A stretch of DNA of 64,000 nt. Source: Lepidurus packardi (lineage: Eukaryota > Arthropoda > Branchiopoda > Notostraca > Triopsidae). Positions within the stretch are counted from its first letter, which is position 1, and every line of letters begins with the position of its first letter. The stretch is taken from the NCBI GenBank assembly GCA_023053545.1, contig JAKZAN010000007.1:9238001-9302000 (forward strand). The letters are read 5' to 3'. The notes below the pieces were generated by a model. It was not told the origin of the DNA. It did no database searches and saw only the letters and a list, made by a program, of their open reading frames with translations. A program made the position numbers and the translations under genes. Below are positions 25,101 through 37,100 of this stretch, piece by piece.

Positions 25101-28100
25101 CAAATCACTCCATCAAAGATGCATTCTCCGAAATTTCGAACAAGAGTCGAGTTAGTACCTTAAAATCTATCTTTGAGCTACAGAAATCGTTGAAAATTGC
25201 TTGAAATGACGTTCTTAGAGCAGTCTAGCCAGTCTTCGCTTGATTCAAAGTTGAATTCAAAACTGAATTAAACCCTCGAACTCGTACCATTGGAAAGAAT
25301 TCATATCTTTCCAAGTAAATTCCCCGAATTTAGGCCCAAATTTCTCATAAGAGAACCTATCAATACAGTCTGTCTTTGAGCAGAAGGATTCGGGTGGAAT
25401 GGCTTGCTTTGGGGGGTAGGGTGGGTGCCATATGTTAGGGAGGAACAAGGGTTTTGTGAACACATGTTTAGGGGCCAAGAGAGCAAAAAGCTAATTGCGT
25501 ATTGTTATGAATCTTGTCACTCAAACTGGGTTTTTCTCCTTTGGCTTTTTGTGCCTCATGTGTGGATGGTTCTGTATACGTGTTATGTGTATGTGTGGTG
25601 TCTTTGAAAACCTCTAGAAAAGCGGCGGCTCAGTCTGTGTGTGGGCTGCGGGTCCCAAATCCAAGACCAATACATCCTCCGTGTGGCCCCGGACCTGGAG
25701 TGGCATGCCAATTGCCTGAAATGTGCCGAATGTACCCAGTTTCTCGACGAGAATTGCACGTGTTTCGTTAAAGACGGAAAGACGTATTGCCGACGAGATT
25801 ACGTTAGGTAAAAAACACAAAACAAACCTTATTTCTGGAATATTTTATCTTTCCCAACTTTGAAATTCAACATTGTAACACTTTAACATTGAAATTCAAC
25901 GTTTCAACATTGAAATTCAACCTTTTTCTCCAATTACATTCAACGCTCAACGTTTAACTTTGAAATAAATGAACTGGAAATCGTTTTAACCCAATTTTAT
26001 TTGAATTAAACTTTGAAATTCAACGTTTCCACATTGAAATTCAACCTTTTTCCAAACTTACATTCAACGCTCAACGTTTAACTTTGAACTAAATGAACTG
26101 GAAATCGTTTTAACCCAATTTTATTTGAATTTAAAAATTTTTATTTGAATTAAACTTTGAAATTCAACGTTTGAACATTTAAATTCAACCTTTTTCCAAA
26201 CTTACATTCAACGCTCAACGTTTAACTTTGAACTAAATGAACTGGAAATCGTTTTAACCCAATTTTATTTGAATTTAAAAAATTTTATTTGAATTAAACT
26301 TTGAAATTCAACGTTTGAACATTTAAATTCAACCTTTTTCCAAACTTACATTCAACGCTCAACGTTTAACTTTGAACTAAATGAACTGGAAATCGTTTTA
26401 ACCCAATTTTATTTGAATTAAAAAATTTTTATTTGAATTAAACTTTGAAATTCAACGTTTGAACATTTAAATTCAACCTTTTTCCAAACTTACATTCAAC
26501 GCTCAACGTTTAACTTTGAACTAAATGAACTGGAAATCGTTTTAACCCAATTTTATTTGAATTTAAAAAATTGTATTTGAATTAAACTGTGAAATTCAAC
26601 GTTTGAACATTGAAATTCAACCTTTTTCCAAACTTACATTCAACGCTCAACGTTTAACTTTGAAGTAAATGAACTGGAAATCGTTTTAACCCAATTTTAT
26701 TTGAATTAAAAAAATTTTATTTGAATTAAACTTTGAAATTCAACGTTTGAACATTTAAATTCAACCTTTTTCCAAACTTACTTTCAACGCTCAACGTTTA
26801 ACTTTGAACTAAATGAACTGGAAATCGTTTTAACCCAATTTTAGTTGAATTAAAAAAAAAAGAGGAAATGTTTTGGGTCACTTGGGGATTGATTTCTGGC
26901 CATTTTGTTAGGTTGTTCGGTACGAAATGTGATAAATGCGGATCAGGATTTAGTCGCAGTGACTTTGTAATGCGAGCCAAGAACAAGATCTACCACATCG
27001 AATGCTTTCGCTGCATCGCTTGCCAGCGGCAGTTGGTACCGGGCGATGAATTCGCGTTACGGGAAGACGGCTTGTACTGCAAAGACGATACGGAGATCTT
27101 GCCCACCGACAATAAAGTTTTACTACCGTCCGCGGAAAGCCTCAACAATAACAATAATCTCAATACCAACAATAACTTTCATCACTCGGGAATGAGCACC
27201 GATAGTGGGCGACACAGCCGAGCCAACAGTCACGATTCGCACTCGGGTAAGTTTTTTTTTTTTCTTTTAACTGCCATCTAACGGAATTTATTACTGTCAC
27301 ATCGTCAGTTCTTCTACTGCATCACTAGCTAGGCTTAATTACCTTCCTTTTTCGCCATAATGCTCTGCAAATACTTTGCTGTTCCAACTTGGATTTCCGA
27401 ATAACTGTTTGGGGTTACTGGCAGACGCAGTGTTATAGTATCGGGAGAATTTCTGCAAGGAATGAGTTAGAAGTAATTCAGAGCGATTTTCAGTGAAATT
27501 TGATATTGTTTTAACAAAAATTCTCCCGATCCTTGATCAAAAAGCGCTGAAATACGGAAGGAGGATTTGGCCGGATTTCTATAGAGTGCACATTTATATT
27601 CGCAGAAATTTGGAGAAAGAGATCTATGCGTATAAGTTAATAGACTCGCCAACTTTACTGTTAATATTTTTTTGGCTAATTCGTTTTATTTTGGGCGAAG
27701 TAGCGAATAGGCTAAAGGTTCCTAAATGGCTCGGAAGTTATTTTTCTAAATTTAACGTGCAGCTATCAAAGGTTGCAAATTGATTGCAAACACATGATTG
27801 CAAATTTCCCTAAAAATTAATAAATAACAGCAACTCGATTTTTTCAAATTTCTTTTGAACACGAAAATAAAATCAAAAAAGATCGGAACATTTTGTAGGT
27901 AATGTATTTTCTATAAAGTGCAAATTCATGTTCGCTGAAATTTTTAAAACACAAATGCGAATGTGTCAACTGCTATTGTCCCCCACTTTACTGCCAGGAA
28001 GATTGGCTAAAGTTCGTGATATTTCCTTAGGAAATGGTGAACATGTTTTTGAGGCTCGTAGGTCGTTTTAATTACCTGGATTGACAACTCCAACAGGAGT

Positions 28101-31100
28101 ATTACATAAACTCTTCCGCCTCTCCCAGTAACAGTAATGAATGAAAGATCAGCTTGCGAAACTACAACAAAGTTACGGAATTGTGACGTCACTACGATCA
28201 GATCTGATTCTGAAGCTCTATTTTGACATGGGAGTGCGAGCAGTAATGTACCGATAGAAATAACTTGATCGTGACGTCACAACAACGTTTTTTTCCATCT
28301 TTCTTCTAAATTTCTAGCCAAATGAATTTCTATCGAACGGAAACGCCATGATGACGTCACCTTGTGACTCGATGCTTCTCCCCCCAGTTTTTTTTTTTAA
28401 TTTCCTTAGTTAAGCGAAGTAATGGACAGCCACCGTTTAAACCACCCGTTACGTGACGTCATACGTCACTTTTCAGTCTTAAATTTCCATTGGCTTCAAA
28501 CTTGAAAACCCTTTGAAGAATCCGATTCGATTGATCCGATTCCGGCGTAATGGATCCAAATAGTAATATCACTGAAAAAGAGACCTTAAATCTTGACTAT
28601 GACTGGATTGGCTTGATGAAGGCTTGGATTGTGACTTAATTTACGTCCATACCAATTGAAAGGGGGGTTTGAATTTTCGTTCAAACGAAAAGACCCCATA
28701 ACAAACTCTAATAGTTTGTTAGGTGGGTTTGAACGAATTACGCGTGTTTTGGGTGCGAAAGACCCACGTTTTCAGCCTTTTGTTCCGGATTAGATCTATA
28801 AAGTTGCATTGGGGAGTGATATTACTGCAACACCCGCGAGGTGGTAGAAATAACATAAAAAATGACGACGCGCTCTATCCTCCAACCCCTCCCAATGTGT
28901 ACTATAAGCTCACCCTTATCCCCTCCTCCAAGTTAGGGTGGAAAGGAGCTAATCTGGCTAAAAGCTCCGTTCAGTAGGGTGGCTTTGATCTTTTCTCCAG
29001 TCTGTCATGCTCTCTGGCTGTCTATGTGTGTATATGGATGGATGTGCAACAAAAACTGCCAACTTTCCGGCTGATGAGTTACCTGGGAACATTTTTTTCC
29101 GAATCCTAAGTTCCTAACTACTAAAATCCCCTCCCTTCCTATCTGGTAAGAACGAGCTTATCGAAATACCTTCTTTGATTTACCTTCTTCCGTAGGAGAG
29201 GAATATAGCACAGTAAGGATAGAGTAGGAAGCTTTCTCTAGAATCTCCTAAATATATATAAAAAAAGTCCTTAAAGGGAAGATACATTAAAATCCAGCCA
29301 TTCACTGTCCTCTTCCATAAAAAAAATCATAAAGAAACTTAGAGAAAATCCGAAAAATAAAGAAGTAAGTCAGAAATAGTCAAAAAGTCTTCGGAGTTGG
29401 TCTAAAACTGTTAAGATTAATGTTATTGTGAGAGTATTGACACATTACAATCCAGCCATTCACTATCCTCTTCCATAAAAAAAAATCATAAAGAAACTTA
29501 GAGAAAGCAAGAAAATCCGAAAAATAAAGAAGGAAGACAGAAATAGTCAAAAAGTCTGCAGAGTTGGTCAAAAACTGTTAAGATTAATGTTATTGTGAGA
29601 GTATTGACACATTAAAAAATCATAAAGAAACTTACAAGAAAATCAGAAATAAAGAAGGAAGACAGAAATAGTCAAAAAGTCTGCAGAGGTGGTCAAAAAC
29701 TGTTAAGATTATTGTTATTGTGAGAGTATTGTTACTTGGGCTTTAGTGTACTGTGTCAGCAGAGGGTGGAACAGAAGGAGGGGTTGGGGTGTGTTAAGGT
29801 AGTAATGAGCCACACGCGGCAGAAATTTAGAGTCTCTGGGGTGCTATCTTGGGGTGGTAAGGGCAGTAAGGGGTGGTATGGGTAGGTCAGGGTAGAAAAG
29901 TTTGGGGAAAGAAAGTCTATAAAATAGATGTTAGCTTTTAGGAGGGGGTGGGCAGGGATATAAAAGATCAAACAGAACGTATATAGAGCAGCGTCAGAGG
30001 AGGACAGCTGAGCTAGAAATAACTGAAAGTTATGATCCACACCCAGATAAAACTGCGCCTCCTGTTCTTCTTTTTGGCGTCGGGGATGATGAGGCACGCA
30101 ATGTCGTGCTCTACCTTCATTAACCCTTCGCTGGACGCTCTTTTCCGTAGGGATTATGAGCGACCTGTAGCCCTCTATTACTGCCCCTCTATTACTGCCT
30201 GCCGTATTACTGCAGCCGACTAGCGATACAGCCATTTTTCGCTTAAATGTTACACGTTCAGTCAATTGGAACTAATCAACTCGGTACTATGCTCTAAACA
30301 CACGGTATATCTGCAGTAATTCGACATGTACCTTATAGCTTCAGTGAAAAAAACTAATTTTTTTCCAAATTCCGAATTTCATCACTTTTCGCATGTTAGT
30401 ACGGGTACGCATGATCATAGAGTGTTCATGGCTAGAAGCTAACAAGTAATTTGACAGAAATGGAATGTCTTCCAAAAGATTCTGGACTATTTCTTCAGAT
30501 TTCTCTTCATTTTATGAAAAATTCGCTAAACTCGATAGAAAATTCTGTCCAATTTAGAAAAAATAGATATACCCGGCAACGGTAATTACGTCCTCCCACC
30601 CTACCCCCGTTTGCCCCCCTTCCCCTAATGACCAGACAGATAATACTCGTATTTCTTCATTTTACGAGGTCGTGGGTGTTCTGTTAAACCAACAGTAACT
30701 GACCTCCCCATTATAGCTTTTACACATGCACTCCTAGCTAACGTCTCGCAACAATACCATAACTCAAAATCCCCCCCTTTCCTTCTCTTCCAAATCCTCC
30801 CAAACCTCCCCAACCTCCCAGAAAAAATGTACAACATAATCCGCCCAATGACTCAAATTCCTCCAGAAATAACACCTATATCTACCACCGTTGGACTAAT
30901 GGAACCCAATTTTATCCCTTGTATCCCTGAAGAGCTTTTTTTTAAAAAAAATAAAAGACGCTAAACATAAACACATCCTCCTATTGTTGCCTCCATCCAT
31001 TCCCCTAAAAGGGCCACTTTCCTGAAAAAAAGATAAATAAAAAGCTGCTTGAAAAGAAAATTGCACCAACGATGATTCCTCTGCTTTATTTACGCATGAT

Positions 31101-34100
31101 AACCACTCTCCCCAATTTAAGCTCCCCCCCAATCCTGATGGAACGAACCGAACGTCTGTTGTCAGAATCCCCTAACAATGGACGAGCTACTAGTTGCGGT
31201 TTTTTTTTTTCAAAGAAAAATACAAGGGAGGATGTTTTGAGTAGAAAAGAAGGACGATAAAAAATACGACCTCATACCCTCCCTGGTATTTACCCTACCT
31301 AATATAGCTTGGCGCTTGGGTGGAGAGATGGTGAAGATCCCAAGACACGCGACGGTAATCCCTGGGCGCGCCACCAGTCCACCATCTTGCCCGCGGGCAG
31401 TTTGGGGGTAGTACAAGCTGGTTGCTCTTTTTGTTGTGGGTTCAAAAAAGGATAAAAAAAAAACAGAAAAAGGGATAAAAAAAGAAGCGCTTACATAGTA
31501 ATAAAGAGAGGCGGTCATGGTAGATTTCCGCAAATGGGTCCTAAATAGGTTTTCAATGGAACCACCCTTCCCTTTCAAACCCCCAGGTGTGAACATCTCC
31601 CCCTAATTTTCCTCTGTTCACCCTACTGTTTCCTAATTTTCTTCTGAAAAATGTTGGGGAAAAATACTGAAAAAATTGTACAGGGGTAGCTGAAATTGGG
31701 ATGCAATGTACGTGTATGATGTACTTTTACCACACCTTTTTTGAACCGGAGAATGGTATTATTAGATGTTTGGGGGTGGGAAGTAACCTGAACCACCCTG
31801 AACTATGGGTTGGAATGGCCTTATGGCTCGGCTCTTACCTATGGAAGAGGGTTTTTCGCGTGCCAGGCGAAGGAGAATGTGTGTTGTGTGTGTGTGGAAC
31901 GCTTGGCACCCACGCATCATCGATCTTCATTGATCTGCACTTATCAAGATAGAGTAGCGGTATTAAAGCGGAAGTTTTAGACATCATTTGTCTTCCCCCA
32001 AACCGTGCCACATGCGCCACCCTTGCGCCTTTTTTTACTCTGTATAGTACATAGTAGATAACGGACTGATCATGCCTGATCATGCTACAGACAAGTTGGA
32101 AGGAAACTAGAGTAAATTGTTGAGCAGGCCAAAAACGCTTATTCATCCATATGATTAACTGCCAACCGCTTCACCAACAATGAATTCGACTCGGCTCATC
32201 CATCACCAACTGGTGGGAGGCCCCAAACCGCGGTTTGAAAACGAACGTTTTCAACAGTATTTCATTTTCTTAAGTTGCTACTCGAACCGGAGCAAAGGAT
32301 CCCACACTTGAATCTTGACGTGACTAGTTATTGATGCTAAACTCAGTTTAAACCCATTGAGTCAAAGCTAAACCTATTGCCATCCAAATCCCTTTCATAA
32401 CTTCAGAGAAGAGCGGTTTTTCACCAATCTGGAACCCTTTGGGGTAAAGAGTTACTGTTAGTCTGCCGCATTCAATTGCAACCCAATGTTTCAGTGTTGG
32501 AACCGCGTTGAAACCTTGACTGGAAGCTTCAAACTTCGGTCTTAGCTACAGATTTCATTCGTTGAACCTCTTGCTTTCTTGAGCCTCTTGCTGGATCCTG
32601 ACTCTTTTTCATGCAAAAGAAACTCAAAATTAGATTTCATTGTTGGAGCCTTCCTGGCAGAAGAGTTACTCTATAAAGAGTTACTGTTCGTCTGCCGCAT
32701 TCAATTGCAACCCAATGTTTCAGTGTTGGAACCGCGTTGAAACCTTGATTGGAAGCTTCAAACTTCTGTCTTAACTACAGATTTCATTCGTTGAGCCTCT
32801 TGCTGGGTCATGCTGATTCTTTTTCATGCAAAAGAAACTCAAAATTAGATTTCATTGTTGGAGCCTTCCTGGCAAGGGAGAGATGGGCCTGTTGGAGGAG
32901 TCTGATCGTTGCGACCGACCTATAACCGAAAGTCAAGATTCATTGTTGGGTTAGGAGCTTAAAAATAGTCTTCTGTGAACTCAGCTTGGAGGGAAGAAGT
33001 ACTTGAGATTTTTTTGTTTTTGGTTTCATTGTTGACGCTGCGTGCTTTTAGTCGCCGACCTATGTGCTCTGCCGTACACAGGTACGCCATTTCAATATGG
33101 AGAGTTTACCCCTGAGAGTTCTTGTCCTTACTTTAGCTCCAACTCTTCTTTTGTTGTTTCACATTGTCCGTTTTCCGGGCTTTTACTTTGTCTTTCTGTC
33201 TCTTCTGGATTTCCCCATATGGGTAGAATGTGTGCAGTATATATGTGTGTGTGTTTGAGTTCAAGGAAGAAGGTGTTCAAAGGTTCCCTAAAGCCGCCAG
33301 AATTGTTCAAGTGCTTATGTGGAGAGAAGCCTCGTTTAAACACAGCCCTGCTCTCTTGGCTTTTCTTTTTTAGCCTCTTCACTTTTCCGCCCTCTCGATA
33401 GACTCCACAGACGCAGCAATTCCGCGCATAACAGTACTTTCTTTCTTCCCTTTTGAGGCTCTGCCTCCTCTTCTCATTGGCTCTTACACCGTCTGGCCTC
33501 CTAGCGTGTCTTCCACCTGACAAGTTTGATACATCTTACCTTATTATCTCACTGGGTCCAATCCCAACTCTGATATTTCTTCGGATATTTCTATGAAAAA
33601 TGCCAAATTGTTCCCAAAAATTCCCCAAAACTGCCAAAAATTCCCAAAAATAGGGAAGTGTCAGAACCTTCAGAAGTAATTCTTGAAAATTAGGAAATAA
33701 TTACGAAAAAAGTAAGGAATAATGATAGAAATTAATAAAATTTCTGACAAAGCTTTCAGGTGAAAATTTAAGAAGATCAGAAGATCGGAATCAACCCCAT
33801 AAATCATAAATATTCAATAATAATTTAGGCGTAAATTAAAGATGAAGATGTAAACTAAAATAAGATCAGAGATGATGGTTCGAAAAATTCCCCAAATGAA
33901 ATGTAGAAAATTACTGCAGAAGAATGGGGTGTCAAATCAAGGGATTATGAATTAAGATAGGGTTGTTTTAGAAAGTGTGGATTGGTCATATTAATGAAGG
34001 CTTGCTTTGGCCCTTGGATGTTTACAGATAGTTCCGAGTCTTGTGTTACGAGTCGGAAGGAGCCGGAGCGATCGGGTCGCTCAGGCAAGGATCGAAGTAG

Positions 34101-37100
34101 CGGAAGCTCGTTGGGTCCCGCGGGAGCTGACGGGAAGCCGACGAGGGTCCGGACGGTGCTCAATGAGAAGCAATTGCATACCTTGCGAACCTGTTACAAT
34201 GCCAACCCTCGTCCGGATGCCTTGATGAAAGAACAACTGGTAGAAATGACGAGCCTCAGTCCACGAGTCATCCGCGTCTGGTTCCAGAACAAACGCTGCA
34301 AAGACAAGAAGAAAGCCATTCTTATGAAACAAATGCAACAGCAAGAAAAGGTACAAGATTTACTTTACCCATTTGTCTTTTTTTCAATCTATTCCAGTTT
34401 TTTAAAGTAAATATTCGGTATTTCTTACAAAAAAGTTTTCAGCACAATACTTTGACATATCCGAGTTCTGGAGTTTGCAAGGATTTGCAAGGAATTCTAA
34501 ACTTTTGTTGGAAGCGTTAGAACACTCTTCCTGACATGAGTTGTAGGTTTCAAGTTACAGAACTGTGTTTCCAATGCATTACTAAACATTGCTGGCAGTT
34601 CTAATACAACTTGTACGGAATCGTCTGCTTTAACTGACCTTAAAGTAATTTGCAATGACGCTCTAATGTAAGCTAGTTGTAGTTGAGTATTCAGAACTTG
34701 AAATATCTATTCCTGTCAAGAATATATAATTATGTTTCCAGTTATGCCATTCTAATTTAGTAATAGTTTCCTAGTTGTGTTTGTTTGGCTAGGCGAAAAA
34801 AAACTCTAGAAAACAGGAAACAGTTTTGGCAAGCTTAATGCAGAAATAACTTAAGAGATTGACGATGTACAAGTCTTTGGAAAAAAATCCTAATCGCTTT
34901 TGCCACCTCTGGGATGGGGTACATCATTTCAGCAGTATATCTGCCAACTTCAAATCTCAACAAAAGTACAAAACTAAACTACAATTAAAAGTTGTTGTTT
35001 TTTGTGCGGCTAGATGTTTGAACCGTGTAACTGAATCGAAAACATCCCACTCGAAAAAAACGAACGACTATGAAATAAATAAAATAAAAAAATTTACCAT
35101 GCGCGCAATCCAAGTCCTGGTGGCGCCAGAGCCTAATGGCGAAGGGGCGCACATGAGACTTAGGCTGTGATGGTTGGTGGTGCCTTTTTCTCCTCCTTGT
35201 AGTCCCGAACAAGGCGCCACGTATACACGACAGATAAAGAGGCTCATAAAAACTGGCACCACTGTAGCACCCATTGCCGCCTTTTAAGATTTTTGCTAGC
35301 TTCAAAGACCACACACCACAAAAAAAAAGACCTGAAAAAACATTCCATGAGGGCTTATATCCCCAAAAGAGAAAGAAATCAACAGAAAATATCCACTACC
35401 TGAATGGAAAAGCTTCAAAAGCGTCTTAAAGATCTTAAATGGATCTAGTCCAAAAACCGTTCAAAACAGCGCAATTTGGTCTTGACTCAATAAAAGTTCT
35501 GGAACAAGTGAAGATAGTGTTACTGTCCTAAACATTTTGCTCCAAGCAAGTCTCTAAATGTGTTTTTTTCTTCTAGACTTGGCATTAAAATAGAGGTAGA
35601 GAGCAGTAGCGCAGGAGTGGTACAGTTAGTGTAAGGAGGGGTTGGATGCGACGTTAAATCCGCATTTGCAATTCAAATTCCCGTCAGATGTTACAAATGA
35701 CACAGCTCGTTGAACAGATTAGGATCTTTTGGACACCCAAAATAGTTCTAATGCAAACATACAAACACAGTCATTGCGCCGTGTCAAATCTGGACATCAT
35801 TTGTCATAAATGCGGTCTTACGTAAGGGTGAGGGAAACGGGGGGCGATTTCTAAGAGGGTGGGAGATGATCAATGAGGGTAAATGGTGGTGGTCAGGGAA
35901 GCTTTTGAATGATTGAATGGAAATAGAAGGAAAGCTGATGGATTTAAGGTTTATCTAAGGGTTTTTCTGGGTGTTGAATATGAGCTTAGTGATTTTTCTT
36001 CCAACATTGCGGGGGAAGTTTTAGATTGGCGAGTTTGGTCTTTTTCGGGGGGAGAAGGGCGGCTTGAAAAGAAAAGCAATGGCTTGGAAACCGCCATAAA
36101 ATAACTAGTGAGAGGGAACCCCCAAGTGAAGCGAAAAGGCAAAAAGGGACAAGAGAATGAGTACGAGAGCTATACATGCGCTACCCGGGTTTCATTAGGC
36201 AGAGTGCTACCTAAGAGGCACATGATATGTGCATGTGAGTGTGTGTATGGGTAAAGGGAGACGGGAGGTTAGTGTTCGGCAAACCCCAGGGACTCATCAC
36301 AAGCACATGCACAAACTTTAAGGGAAAGAATATTCTGACTTCTTTTCTTTCTCCCGGCCGCAAAACGCAAAAAACGGTCGCGTTTACTCTGCATTTCTGA
36401 ATTTCTTACCATGTTCTGTGAAGTTCTGCCAATTGAAAGACATTTCCCACTGGATTGCCTCCGTTTACCTCTTTTTCAATCGCGTTTTATTCTTTCAGAC
36501 CTTTCAGATTCTTTCAGAAATGTGTCTCTTTCGCTTCAGACCTGAATTCGCTCAAGAATTACTGCAGTTTTTAAGAAAATTGTTAGATATTTTCACCTTT
36601 TTTCTCACTCTATGGAATTGATCACTCCGTTTCACTCTATCTCTAACTCGTTCTGGAAATTCTGGCGCTAGATCGCAGTTTTCAATTGATTTCAATTGAA
36701 TTAAATGTACAATGAACTTTGTGTTCAATTGAGCTAATGAAGTGAAAGAAGAATCGTAACGTTCTAATGCTATACAATCTAAAGAATTATCGAAGAAATA
36801 AGGCGAATTTCAGGACAGTTTTGATGTATAGCTCAGGTGGATCCAATACTTTTGTTTTTTTATCTTCATTGCTATTTCTGCGCTATTTCTGCGAAGGTTG
36901 TTCATGGTCTCCAACTCTCAATTCTTGTATTTTCTTTGCTGTTTGTTCCTATGTATACTTCGTGTGTCTGAATGCTTTTTATGCACGTCACCGAAGTACG
37001 AAGGGTACCTAAAAATGCCCTTTTAGCTCATTGTACGGGACCGTCGATCCCCACCAGCACTAGTCTTTCATCGATAAACTCATTTTCTAATGGAGCCTAT

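Larger units (their letters stand above)
27247..34027 (+). other. isl intron 3: TGACGTCA cluster and duplications
   Basis: This 6.8-kb intron contains the CRE-type cluster (28184-28461) and tandem repeats at 29284-29735 and 32445-32880, listed separately. A small frame at 30032 preceded by a TATAAAAG box is discussed as a finding. No other gene is supported. Confidence 0.6.

Noticed and set aside
29756..30265. 169-codon minus-strand frame in isl intron 3
   Set aside because: No recognisable domain, no splice or promoter context on that strand, and low-complexity hydrophobic and proline stretches.
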